Of a stretch of 64,000 nucleotides of DNA, positions 9,113 through 16,313 are shown one piece after another (the first letter of the stretch is position 1; each line of letters opens with the position of its first letter). A program made the position numbers and the translations under genes. The stretch is from JACDAL01 sp963849115 (GTDB lineage: Bacteria; Actinomycetota; CADDZG01; WHSQ01), in contig CAWKGK010000001.1 in NCBI GenBank assembly GCA_963849115.1, forward strand, positions 62,001 through 126,000, read 5' to 3'. Under the pieces are notes generated by a model. The model saw only the letters and a program-made list of their open reading frames with translations. It was not told the origin of the DNA and made no database searches.

Positions 9113-9781
9113 TCAACCTCCTTCTGCTCTGGTTACCTTGAATGGGCGACCCGGCTGAGAAGCCGCCGCCGGCTGAGAGCCGGCTGCCGGTTCTGATGGG
9201 GCCGCTGCGATCTGGGAGTCCGCCGGAAGCGGCTCTCTCCTCTCCGAAGGGGACCGGTGAGTGATCGCCTCTTTGTAGGGGGCCAGCACCATCGTCATGT
9301 TGCGTCCGTCGAGCTTGGGCGGGACGTCCACCTTTGCGATCTCCACGACATCTTCTGATAGCCGGTCGAGGAGCTTGCGCCCCAGCTCGGGATGGACCAT
9401 CTCGCGACCCCGGAACATGATCGTGACCTTGACCTTGGCCCCGTCGTGCAGAAAACGCACCACGTGCCCTTTCTTGGTCTCGTAGTCGTGGCGGTCGATC
9501 TTGGGCCGCATCTTCATCTCTTTGACCACGACTTGCGACTGCTTCTTTCTCGCCTCTCGTTGTCTGACCGCCTGCTCGTACTTGAACTTTCCGTAGTCCA
9601 TGATCCGGCAGACGGGCGGGTCGGCCTGGGGCGCCACCTCGACGAGGTCGAGGTCCTGCTCCTGGGCCAGCTCGAGCGCTTCCCTTGTATCGATGATCCC
9701 GACCTGAGCGCCGTCTGCTGCGACGACCCTTACCTTGGGGATCCGGATGCGCTCGTTGATTCTCAGCTCCTGTTGTGCGAT
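9113..9781 (-). CDS. infC: Translation initiation factor IF-3 with an AUC start codon
   Basis: IF-3 binds the 30S subunit and proofreads start codons and initiator tRNA. The N-domain QELRINERIRIPKVRVV and the C-domain KEMKMRPKIDRHDYETK and VKVTIMFRGREMVHPELG are unmistakable. The frame has no ATG, GTG or TTG between the conserved N-terminus and the shine-dalgarno; ATC at 9781-9779 lies exactly 6 bases after AAAGGAG (9794-9788). Rare start codons of infC (AUU, AUC, AUA) are known to allow autoregulation, because IF-3 rejects them. The resulting 222-residue protein has a C-terminal Ala/Pro-rich tail of about 45 residues (AAPSEPAAGSQPAAASQPG) beyond the family core. Confidence 0.94.
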   Translation of the reverse strand: MAQQELRINERIRIPKVRVVAADGAQVGIIDTREALELAQEQDLDLVEVAPQADPPVCRIMDYGKFKYEQAVRQREARKKQSQVVVKEMKMRPKIDRHDYETKKGHVVRFLHDGAKVKVTIMFRGREMVHPELGRKLLDRLSEDVVEIAKVDVPPKLDGRNMTMVLAPYKEAITHRSPSERREPLPADSQIAAAPSEPAAGSQPAAASQPGRPFKVTRAEGG

Positions 9782-9787
9782 GCGCTG

Positions 9788-9794
9788 CTCCTTT
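9788..9794 (-). promoter_or_regulatory. Ribosome binding site that fixes the infC AUC start
   Basis: AAAGGAG on the minus strand, spaced 6 bases from the AUC codon. It is the strongest shine-dalgarno in the region and is positioned for no other codon. Confidence 0.85.
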
Positions 9795-9817
9795 CGCCTA
9801 CGGTTACTAGACGCGAA

Positions 9818-9860
9818 AAACCGGTGACGCCAAGCACGGACGTCACCGGTTTGCACCGGT
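9818..9860 (-). terminator. Attenuator-like pair of alternative hairpins in the infC leader
   Basis: Reading the minus strand, AAACCGGTGACG pairs perfectly with CGTCACCGGTTT (9852-9841 with 9829-9818; 12 bp, 11-base loop) and the second arm runs into a TTTTT tract: a good intrinsic terminator 25 bases before the infC RBS. Just upstream a 6-bp ACCGGT stem closed by a GCAA tetraloop (9860-9845) shares bases with the terminator's first arm, so the two cannot form together. This is the layout of a transcription attenuator, possibly answering to L20 or IF-3 as in other phyla. Confidence 0.72.
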
Positions 9861-9980
9861 CCGGGGTGGTCGCGCCCACGCCGGGTTTCCGACCTCACGA
9901 CTCGGGCCCCGCAGTTGCCGGGACTTTTCGCCGGGAGGTGAGGGACGAAATGCGTCCCCGCTTGGCGACTCTCTCGAATG

Positions 9981-9986
9981 ATTATA
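9981..9986 (-). promoter_or_regulatory. Promoter -10 element for the infC operon
   Basis: A perfect TATAAT on the minus strand, in a GC-rich setting, about 200 bases before the infC start. Transcription would start near 9974 and give a leader of roughly 190 nt containing the attenuator hairpins. No good -35 is visible. Confidence 0.55.
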
Positions 9987-10034
9987 AACCCCCGCCCGAA
10001 CGCTCTTTCTAGGCCCGCCCGCCGGAGGCTACCC

Positions 10035-10583
10035 GTGCCGGTTGGGCTAATGTTGATGACAATGGCTGATGACATGGATGAGGAACGGGAGAGAGAGGGA
10101 GAGCAGGGCGCCGTCAGGCGACCGCGCGTGGTCGACAAGCGGGTCTCCTCCCGCACAGCAACCCCTTCTCAGACACCCGAACCTCGAGCCTCACAGGCGG
10201 CGGCAACCCCTGAGCCGGCTCCCGAGCCTCCTCCCGTGCAAGAAAGTGCGCCGGCGGATGAGGCGCAGGCCCCCGACGACTCAGCCCTGTGGACTCCCGA
10301 GCAGGAGGCCGAGGCCCAGAGGGCGGTCGACGAGATTCTGCGGGTCCCGGCGCGCGACTGGGTCGCAGATGCGGCCGTGCGGCTGGCGCAGGTCGCCGGA
10401 GTGAAGCTCGACAGGGGCGACCTGGCCGATGCCCGAGTCGCCATAGACGGCTTCGGTGCCCTCGTCAACGGCTGCGCCGCCGAGCTCGGGGACGCCGAGC
10501 AGCCCCTGCGCCAGACCCTCGCCCAGCTTCAGATGGCCTACGCCCAGGTCGTGGCCCAGCCGCCGCAGACCCCTCAACCCTGA
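10035..10583 (+). CDS. DUF1844 domain protein
   Basis: Conserved protein of unknown function that commonly neighbours infC in actinobacteria. The N-terminal ~95 residues are low-complexity, rich in Pro, Ala and Glu; the C-terminal ~90 residues hold the helical DUF1844 domain (DWVADAAVRLAQVAGVKL and the region LVNGCAAEL to LAQLQMAYAQV). I chose GTG 10035 because GGAGG (10024-10028) lies 6 bases upstream; ATG codons at 10050, 10056 and 10062 lack such a site. It is divergent from infC and convergent with hisG. Giving it a role in translation would only be guilt by association. Confidence 0.82.
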   Translation: MPVGLMLMTMADDMDEEREREGEQGAVRRPRVVDKRVSSRTATPSQTPEPRASQAAATPEPAPEPPPVQESAPADEAQAPDDSALWTPEQEAEAQRAVDEILRVPARDWVADAAVRLAQVAGVKLDRGDLADARVAIDGFGALVNGCAAELGDAEQPLRQTLAQLQMAYAQVVAQPPQTPQP

Positions 10584-10599
10584 ACGCAGAGGCCTTCAG
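10576..10599. terminator. Hairpin shared by convergent DUF1844 and hisG ends
   Basis: CCCTGAA (10576-10582) pairs with TTCAGGG (10593-10599) across a 10-base loop that covers the 12-bp gap between the two stop codons. The symmetry would serve both strands; there is no clear U-tract. Confidence 0.4.
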
Positions 10600-11471
10600 G
10601 GGACGATCTTGGTAACCGGCAGCTCGACTATGTCCTCTGCCCCCAACGCCTTCAGGACGGGAATCAGCCGGTTGATTGCGGCCTTCTCCACTACGGCTTC
10701 GACCGCGAAGTAACCGGGCTCGGCCAGCCTAGAGACGGTCGGTGCGCGCATTGCCGGCAGTGCCTGCGACACCTTCTCGAGCCGCTCCTCGTCGACATTC
10801 AGCTTGACCATCACCCGGCCACGCGCGTCGATCGCCCCTCTCAACAGGATCGTGATCTCCTCGATTGCGCGTCGCTTGCCCTGAGCGGCCCATGCGGCCT
10901 GGTTGGCGATGAGCTGGGTGTGCGATTCGAGCAGGACGTCGACGATCTCCATCCCGTGGCGCTTCAAGGTAGTACCGGTCTCGGTGAGGTCGACAATGGC
11001 GTCCACGATCTCGGGGACCTTGGCCTCGGTCGCGCCGTACGAGAGAAAGATGCGCACCGGGATGCCGAGGTTGTCGAAGTATCTCTTGGTGAGGTTCGGA
11101 AGCTCGGTCGAGATGCGCGCCCCCGGCGCGACGTCCGCTCCGCTGCGCAGGCCGGCCTCTCGGGGCGCCGCCAGCACCACCTTCACCGGGCGGTCCGTTT
11201 GCTTGGAGTACCGCAGGGCGGTGACCTTCACCACGTCCGCCGAGGTCTCGGCGATCCAGTCCTCTCCCGTGATGCCTATGTCGAAGAAGCCCTCCTCGAC
11301 ATAGGTGGGGATCTCCTGGGGTCGCAGCACGGCCACGGAGTCGATACGGGGGTCGTTGATCGTGCCGCGGTACTCGCGTTCCGAGGTGCGCTGCAAACGC
11401 AGGTCGGCGTCCTCGAGCAGCTTGAGAGTGGCGCTCTCGAGCGAGCCCTTGGGAATCACGAGGCTAAGCAT
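10596..11471 (-). CDS. hisG: ATP phosphoribosyltransferase, long form
   Basis: First enzyme of histidine synthesis, joining ATP and PRPP. MLSLVIPKGSLESATLKLL opens the protein; FDIGITGEDWI and the phosphate-binding DAIVDLTETGTTLKRHG (near residue 158) follow. The last ~80 residues (GRVMVKLNVDEERLEKV to the end) form the ACT-like regulatory domain that gives histidine feedback inhibition, so this is the 291-residue HisG-L form that needs no HisZ. No other his gene is in the window. It lies downstream of ribH, separated by 151 bases holding a perfect inverted repeat. Confidence 0.95.
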   Translation of the reverse strand: MLSLVIPKGSLESATLKLLEDADLRLQRTSEREYRGTINDPRIDSVAVLRPQEIPTYVEEGFFDIGITGEDWIAETSADVVKVTALRYSKQTDRPVKVVLAAPREAGLRSGADVAPGARISTELPNLTKRYFDNLGIPVRIFLSYGATEAKVPEIVDAIVDLTETGTTLKRHGMEIVDVLLESHTQLIANQAAWAAQGKRRAIEEITILLRGAIDARGRVMVKLNVDEERLEKVSQALPAMRAPTVSRLAEPGYFAVEAVVEKAAINRLIPVLKALGAEDIVELPVTKIVP

Positions 11472-11566
11472 GGGAGTGGAGTGTATGGGCGTCTACGATT
11501 CACTCAACGACCCCCGAAGGGTGGCAGAAGCGGACCGTGAACCTCTGCACACAAGAAAACGTGGAT

Positions 11567-11587
11567 AAACGCACACCGTGTGCGTTT
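11567..11587. repeat. Perfect 9-bp inverted repeat between ribH and hisG
   Basis: AAACGCACA (11567-11575) and TGTGCGTTT (11579-11587) flank a CCG spacer, a 21-base palindrome. On the minus strand it lies 36 bases after the ribH stop, so it could terminate the riboflavin operon, although only UUU follows; it could equally be an operator for hisG. The adjacent GTGGATAA reads TTATCCAC on the minus strand, a one-off match to a DnaA box, probably by chance. Confidence 0.55.
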
Positions 11588-11622
11588 GCCACCGTTTGGG
11601 CCGGGTCGGCGGGGCGGACCCG

Positions 11623-12099
11623 CTAGAGCTGCGGTTTGGGCAGGGAGCCGAGCAGGTTCACCATCTCGATTGCCGCGAGGGCCGCCTCGAACCCCTTGTT
11701 GCCGAGTTTGCCACCAGAACGCTCGGCCGCCTGCTCGGTGTCCTCGGTCGTCAGGACGCCGAACGTGATCGGCACCCCGGTCTCCTGTGATGCCCGCGCG
11801 ATGCCGTGCGCGGCGGGGCCGGCTACGTAGTCGAAGTGGGCGGTTCCGCCGCGAATCACCGCCCCCACGCACACGACGGCGTCGAACTCCCCGGAGCCGG
11901 CCATGCGTCCTGCAACCAGCGGGATTTCGAAGGCCCCCGGTACCCACGCTATCGAGACGTCACCTTCAGAAACACCGTGCCGCCTGAGACAGTCGCACGC
12001 ACCTTCCACCAACCTGAGCCCGATCGTCTCGTTGAAACGAGCCGCTACGACGGCGACCCGAAGCCCGCGGCCTTCGAAGCCGCCCTCATAGGTCCTCAT
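11623..12099 (-). CDS. ribH: 6,7-dimethyl-8-ribityllumazine synthase
   Basis: Penultimate riboflavin enzyme, condensing the ribityl pyrimidine with dihydroxybutanone phosphate; normally a 60-mer or pentamer. Motifs: VVAARFNETI, WVPGAFEIPL, CVGAVIRGGTAHFDYV (catalytic His in the last), and the C-terminal GGKLGNKGFEAALAAIEM. ATG 12099 has GAGGAG 5 bases upstream and is preferred over GTG 12102; both overlap the ribBA stop. 158 residues, as usual. Confidence 0.96.
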   Translation of the reverse strand: MRTYEGGFEGRGLRVAVVAARFNETIGLRLVEGACDCLRRHGVSEGDVSIAWVPGAFEIPLVAGRMAGSGEFDAVVCVGAVIRGGTAHFDYVAGPAAHGIARASQETGVPITFGVLTTEDTEQAAERSGGKLGNKGFEAALAAIEMVNLLGSLPKPQL

Positions 12100-13385
12100 C
12101 ACGACTCCTCGGAGGAAACGGCGTGGGACGAGGCTCCGGCGACGTCCAGCGTTTCCTCGAGCACCAGCCGGTCGGCGTCGTCGTCGAACGCCTCCAGCAA
12201 GTGGCCCAGCTTGTCGCGCTTCGCTTTGAGGTAGCGCAGGTTCTCGGGGTTGGGATCCAACTCCAGCGGCACCCTCTCCGAGATGTTGAGCCCGTAACCT
12301 TCGAGCCCGGCCCGCTTGGCGGGATTGTTCGTCAGTAGCCGCATGCTTGTGACTCCGAGATCTGTCAGGATCTGTGCACCCACTCCGTAATCGCGCCCGT
12401 CGACCTCGAAACCCAACTCGACGTTCGCCTCGACCGTGTCGAAACCCGAGTCCTGCAGCGCGTAGGCGTCAAGCTTGTGGCGCAAGCCGATGCCCCGGCC
12501 CTCGTGCCCGCGGATGTAGACGAGAACGCCGCTCCCTTCCTCGTCGATGCGGCGCATCGCTTCGTGAAGCTGCGCTCCACAGTCGCAACGGACGCTTCCA
12601 AGAACGTCGCCGGTGAAGCATTCCGAGTGCACCCGCACAAGCGCATCCTTCGTTGAATAGGGATCTCCCTTCACCAAAGCCATGTGGGTGCGGGCATCGT
12701 GGGATTCATACGCAATGGCGCGAAAGGGTCCGAACGGAGTCGGGATGCGCGCTTCGGACAGCCGGGTGACGAGCTTCTCCCGACGCCGGCGGAGGGTGAT
12801 CAGGTCGGCAATCGAAACAATCCGGAGCCCATGGGTGAAAGCGAATTCCTCCAGTTCCTTGAGCCTGGCCATGGTGCCGTCCTCATTGACGATCTCGCAC
12901 AGGACCCCGGCAGGTTTGAGGCCCGCTAGGCGGGCGAGATCGATGGAGGCTTCAGTGTGCCCCGCTCGCCTCAGCACCCCTCCGGGGGTATAGCGCAGCG
13001 GAAACATGTGGCCGGGGCGGGCAAGGTCCTGCGGGCGCGCGCCGGGATCGATCAACGTTCGCACAGTCTGGGCGCGATCGGCGGCCGAGATCCCGGTCGT
13101 GGTGCCGCGGCGCGCGTCGACCGAGATCGTGAAAGCCGTGCCCATGGGATCGGATTCCCCCGGCGCCATCAGCGGCAGGTTCAGCTCCTGAAGCCGCGCC
13201 GCCTCAAGCGGGACGCAGATGATTCCCGAGCAGTGCCTGACCATGAAAGCAATGCTCTGCGGCGTGGCCTTCTCGGCCGCCATGATGAGATCGCCCTCGT
13301 TCTCGCGGTTCTCGTCGTCAACGACGATGACCATCCCTCCGGCGCGAAGATCATCAAGCGCCTCTTCAATGGCATCAAAGCCCAT
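12099..13385 (-). CDS. ribBA: Bifunctional DHBP synthase / GTP cyclohydrolase II
   Basis: Makes both riboflavin precursors. The N-terminal RibB half contains VVDDENRENEGDLIMAAE (acidic metal and substrate site), GHMFPLRYTPGGVLRRAGHTEA and CEIVNEDGTMARL; the C-terminal RibA half has the zinc site HSECFTGDVLGSVRCDCG (three Cys) and IRGHEGRGIGLRHKLDAY. I set the start at ATG 13385, where AAAGGA lies 6 bases upstream and MGFDAIEEAL is the usual N-terminus; it overlaps the ribE end by 11 bases. 428 residues. Confidence 0.96.
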   Translation of the reverse strand: MGFDAIEEALDDLRAGGMVIVVDDENRENEGDLIMAAEKATPQSIAFMVRHCSGIICVPLEAARLQELNLPLMAPGESDPMGTAFTISVDARRGTTTGISAADRAQTVRTLIDPGARPQDLARPGHMFPLRYTPGGVLRRAGHTEASIDLARLAGLKPAGVLCEIVNEDGTMARLKELEEFAFTHGLRIVSIADLITLRRRREKLVTRLSEARIPTPFGPFRAIAYESHDARTHMALVKGDPYSTKDALVRVHSECFTGDVLGSVRCDCGAQLHEAMRRIDEEGSGVLVYIRGHEGRGIGLRHKLDAYALQDSGFDTVEANVELGFEVDGRDYGVGAQILTDLGVTSMRLLTNNPAKRAGLEGYGLNISERVPLELDPNPENLRYLKAKRDKLGHLLEAFDDDADRLVLEETLDVAGASSHAVSSEES

Positions 13386-13995
13386 GCCCGGTCCTTTCCG
13401 GCCTCGAGTGGGGCCTCGAGAGCCTTTCGACATATTTGGCTATGAGATCGACCTCGACGTTGACTGACGAACCACGCTGCAACTCATCCAGAGTCGTTTG
13501 GCCCAGGGTGTGGGGGATCAAGGCGACTTGAAAGGTCTCGATTCCCGTCTCCACCACGGTCAAAGAAACGCCGTCGAGGGCAATAGACCCCTTCTCGACG
13601 ATGTAGCGGAGGAGCCCAGACCCAGGGCGAAGCCACACCCTGCGGGCAGCATCTTCCCGCTCGACCCGCGTGACGCGCGCCACCCCGTCGACATGCCCTT
13701 GGACCAGGTGACCCCCAAGTCGATCGGCCGGTCGCACGGGCAGCTCGAGGTTCACGGCGGAATTGCGCGTCAGAGAACCCAGTGTCGAGCGGGCGACAGT
13801 CTCCGCAATCGCCTGGATCTCGAAGCGTCGCCTGCCGGCGGAGACCGATGTCAGACAGACGCCGTTGACAGACACGGAATCGCCCACCCCGAGCTCGTGG
13901 GCAGTAGCTCGCGCAGAGATCTCGAGACTCAGCGCACCTCCTCGCAGGAGCGCCCTTTTGACGACTCCTCGCTCCGAAATAATGCCGGTGAACAT
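13375..13995 (-). CDS. ribE: Riboflavin synthase alpha subunit
   Basis: Dismutates two lumazines to riboflavin. Two tandem lumazine-binding barrels are visible: the first from MFTGIISERGVVK with GDSVSVNGVCLT, the second after GGHLVQGHVDG with KGSIALDGVSLTVV. 206 residues. ATG overlaps the ribD stop as ATGA and the 3' end overlaps ribBA, so all four rib genes are translationally linked. Confidence 0.96.
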   Translation of the reverse strand: MFTGIISERGVVKRALLRGGALSLEISARATAHELGVGDSVSVNGVCLTSVSAGRRRFEIQAIAETVARSTLGSLTRNSAVNLELPVRPADRLGGHLVQGHVDGVARVTRVEREDAARRVWLRPGSGLLRYIVEKGSIALDGVSLTVVETGIETFQVALIPHTLGQTTLDELQRGSSVNVEVDLIAKYVERLSRPHSRPERTGHGL

Positions 13996-15077
13996 CAGCG
14001 GTCACCGCGCTCGAGGATCATGAGCATGTCGTCCTCGAAACGGTGGCTCTCGACGAGCCTGAAGCGGGAAGCCTGTCCCATCGAGTCGATGCCCAGTGCC
14101 GCGATGCCGGGCCCGGAGCCCAGCAGCACCGGGCCGTAGTAAAGCTCGAGGCGGTCCACCAAACCCTCCCGCAGTAGCGAGGAGGCCAATCGTGCTCCGC
14201 CTTCGCAATAGATCTCGAGCCACTCCCGGCGGCTGAGCTCTCCTACCAGGGCGGTGAGGTCCACCCCCACAGGGTCGGCGGGCAATACCACGACCTCTGC
14301 GCCGACCTCCTTCCACGCCATCTGAGTCTCGTGGGAGCAGCGCTCGGTGGTGGCGACGATTACTTGCGCCCCGGCGGCGAACACTCTGGCAAGCCCGGAT
14401 ATCCGACCGGAAGAGTCGACGATGACGCGCGCCGGCTGCCGCATGTCTGTTGAGACGCGCGCGGTGAGCCGAGGGTCGTCCGAGACCACGGTCCCGGCCC
14501 CCACCACTATGCCGTCGGCTTCTGCCCGCCGCCTGTGCACATGAGCGCGCGCGGACTCCCCCGTAATCCAGCGGGCGGACCCGTCGGCGGCGGCGAGCCG
14601 CCCGTCGAGGCTCAGCGCCAGCTTGAGCGTCACCCGGGCGCGACCCGTCCTGCGCTGATACACCCACGCCGAGTTGAGCGCGGCGGCTTCCGAGGCGAGC
14701 ACGCCTACCGAGACCTCGACGCCTGAGGCTCGGAGCCTGGCAAAACCGCGGCCCTGGACGCGGACATCTGGATCCTCCATCGCGGCCACCACGCGCCTAA
14801 TGCCAGCCTCGACCACTGAGGGGGCGCAGGGCGGTGTTCGTCCCTGGTGCGAACAGGGCTCGAGCGTGACGTAGAGAGTGCAACCGGTTGCATCGATGCC
14901 GTAGAGCGCGGCGCGCTCTGCGTGTGGCCGGCCGAGGCCTTCATGTGCGGCTTCCGCAATGATTGCGCCGTGGCGCACGACCACTGCTCCGACACGGGGG
15001 TTGGGAGAGGGACGGGGCACGGCGCGCGCCAGCTCGATAGCCCGTGCCATGAAACCTTCGTCCGCTGCGGCCACCAT
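13995..15077 (-). CDS. ribD: Bifunctional pyrimidine deaminase / reductase
   Basis: Second and third steps of the pyrimidine branch. The deaminase zinc site is PHAERAAL and TLEPCSHQGRTPPC near residues 50-80; the reductase half follows from VTLKLALSLDGRLAA with GARLASSLL near 300. I chose ATG 15077 (360 residues), which lies next to GAGAGGGG and inside the RBS-sequestering hairpin of the riboswitch; GTG 15074 has a better spacing of 6 and is an alternative, and an in-frame TTG exists at 15092. First gene of the FMN-controlled operon. Confidence 0.95.
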   Translation of the reverse strand: MVAAADEGFMARAIELARAVPRPSPNPRVGAVVVRHGAIIAEAAHEGLGRPHAERAALYGIDATGCTLYVTLEPCSHQGRTPPCAPSVVEAGIRRVVAAMEDPDVRVQGRGFARLRASGVEVSVGVLASEAAALNSAWVYQRRTGRARVTLKLALSLDGRLAAADGSARWITGESARAHVHRRRAEADGIVVGAGTVVSDDPRLTARVSTDMRQPARVIVDSSGRISGLARVFAAGAQVIVATTERCSHETQMAWKEVGAEVVVLPADPVGVDLTALVGELSRREWLEIYCEGGARLASSLLREGLVDRLELYYGPVLLGSGPGIAALGIDSMGQASRFRLVESHRFEDDMLMILERGDR

Positions 15078-15102
15078 GCCCCTCTCGTTCAAATCGGGGC
15101 AC
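15076..15102 (-). promoter_or_regulatory. RBS-sequestering hairpin (expression platform) for ribD
   Basis: On the minus strand GTGCCCC (15102-15096) can pair with GGGGCAT (15082-15076), enclosing the shine-dalgarno GAGAGGGG and the first two bases of the ATG. Six Watson-Crick pairs plus a G-U. Together with the aptamer 80 bases upstream this fits translational repression by FMN. Confidence 0.6.
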
Positions 15103-15179
15103 GGCGCGCACAGCCCGAATGGCCGCCGCCTGCCTCTTTTACCATCCGGACTCGTTCTGTGAGCGCTCGCATTGAGCGT

Positions 15180-15300
15180 TCGCTCCAGACTTACCGTCGG
15201 CCTCGGAATTTCACCGAGTCGGCCCCAGGCTTCTTCTTTGTGCCTGGGGGTCGCGGACTTTCACCGCCGGTCGGGGTTCTCACCCTGCCCCAAAGAGACG
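15180..15300 (-). ncRNA. FMN riboswitch (RFN element)
   Basis: On the minus strand the conserved blocks appear in order: CTTTGGGGCAGGGTGAGAAC, then CCCGACCGGCGGTGAAAGTC, CGCGACCC, a variable CCCCAGGC...GCCTGGGG arm, CGGTGAAATTCCG, and GCCGACGGTAAGTCTGGA. These are the FMN-binding junction and loop motifs of RF00050. It directly precedes ribD. Closing helix P1 is not obvious to me, so the outer ends are approximate. Confidence 0.95.
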
Positions 15301-15306
15301 GGGTTG

Positions 15307-15312
15307 AGTATA
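15307..15312 (-). promoter_or_regulatory. -10 element for the riboswitch-rib operon
   Basis: TATACT on the minus strand sits 7 bases before the 5' edge of the FMN aptamer and just after the stop codon of the upstream regulator gene, so the rib transcript would begin at the aptamer itself. No convincing -35. Confidence 0.5.
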
Positions 15313-15324
15313 GTCGAGCGCCGG

Positions 15325-16296
15325 CTACTCGACTCCCTCTTCTATCGTGATTTGCGTTTTCTCGTCGAGCACGATGGCTTGATCCTGACGGCGGTCGAAG
15401 GCATAGCTGGAGGCGTCCTGACGCTTGGCGAACTGCTTCATCTCGGTCGCTATCTCGGCCGCCTCCCAGTGACTGGTGAGATTCCTGTGCAGGTTCGACG
15501 CAATGCCGATCGATACGCGGCTGAGGGGGAAGTGCTGTGTTCTGCGCCTTCGATCCGTAACCTCGATGTAGCCACGCTCGACGTCGGGAGCCTCGTAGAG
15601 GTCCTCTACCTGGCGGTCCCAGCACGCTACGATGTCCTTCGCGACGGCCTCCGCACCGGGAGCATCGATCAGCGCAACGAAGTCGTCTCCTCCGATGTGA
15701 CCCACGAAGGGGTTTTCTCCTCCCAACGAGCTCGCAGACGACAGAATGCACTCGGCCAATAGCTTGATCGCCACGTCGCCTCGCAGGAAACCCGCGTGAT
15801 CGTTGAACGCCTTGAAGTTGTCGAGGTCGACATACATGAGTGCGAACTGTGACCCGGACGAGACGCGCTCCCTCAGCTCATTCTGTATGCGGGCGTTGCC
15901 GGGCAACCTGGTGAGGGGGTTCACAGCACGCAACTCTTCCGCCCGCTGAAGCGTCGACTTGACCCTCGCCATTAGCTCGTGTGGATCAAACGGTTTGATG
16001 ATGTAGTCATCGGCGCCTGCGGTGAGCCCGACCACCTTATCGGCCGACAGAGACTTGCCCGTGAGCATGATGATCGAGGACTGTTGGGTGACCAGGTCGG
16101 CCCGCAATCGCCGGGTGACCTCATATCCGTCGACCTCAGGAAGACCTACGTCGAGAAGAATCAGGTCGGGCCTCAGCTCGGCGGCTCTCTTCAGGGCAGC
16201 CTCGCCATCGGCGGCGGTGGCGGTCTCGTAGCCTTCAAAGCGCAGATTTACCTCGATGAAGCGCACGAGGTCGGGATCGTCGTCCACGACGAGCAC
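15325..16296 (-). CDS. Orphan response regulator with C-terminal GGDEF-like domain
   Basis: REC domain (VVDDDPDLVRF; phosphoacceptor Asp in LILLDVGLP; K in DDYIIKPFDP) followed from about residue 125 by a diguanylate cyclase-type domain (DPLTRLPG-like NPLTRLPGN; YVDLDNFKAFND). The signature loop reads GGDDF instead of GGDEF, replacing the usual catalytic Glu by Asp, so cyclase activity is doubtful. It is wedged between rpe and the FMN riboswitch. GTG 16296 is the first standard start, but the codons upstream (ITSDVPLVLVVDDD) look like a normal N-terminus that would begin at an ATA (16317) overlapping the rpe stop as ATAA, behind GGGAGGAG. Cognate kinase unknown; the sensorless kinase at 7 kb is a candidate. 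Confidence 0.88.
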   Translation of the reverse strand: MLVVDDDPDLVRFIEVNLRFEGYETATAADGEAALKRAAELRPDLILLDVGLPEVDGYEVTRRLRADLVTQQSSIIMLTGKSLSADKVVGLTAGADDYIIKPFDPHELMARVKSTLQRAEELRAVNPLTRLPGNARIQNELRERVSSGSQFALMYVDLDNFKAFNDHAGFLRGDVAIKLLAECILSSASSLGGENPFVGHIGGDDFVALIDAPGAEAVAKDIVACWDRQVEDLYEAPDVERGYIEVTDRRRRTQHFPLSRVSIGIASNLHRNLTSHWEAAEIATEMKQFAKRQDASSYAFDRRQDQAIVLDEKTQITIEEGVE

Positions 16297-16313
16297 GAGA
16301 GGTACGTCGCTCG

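Noticed and set aside
9782..10156. Long infC N-terminal extension to ATG 10156
   Set aside because: It crosses the terminator hairpin and -10 element, has no homology-like content, and the AUC with a strong ribosome site explains the known N-terminus.
11561..11568. DnaA box / origin near hisG
   Set aside because: A single near-match without clustering, AT-rich DNA or dnaA/dnaN neighbours.
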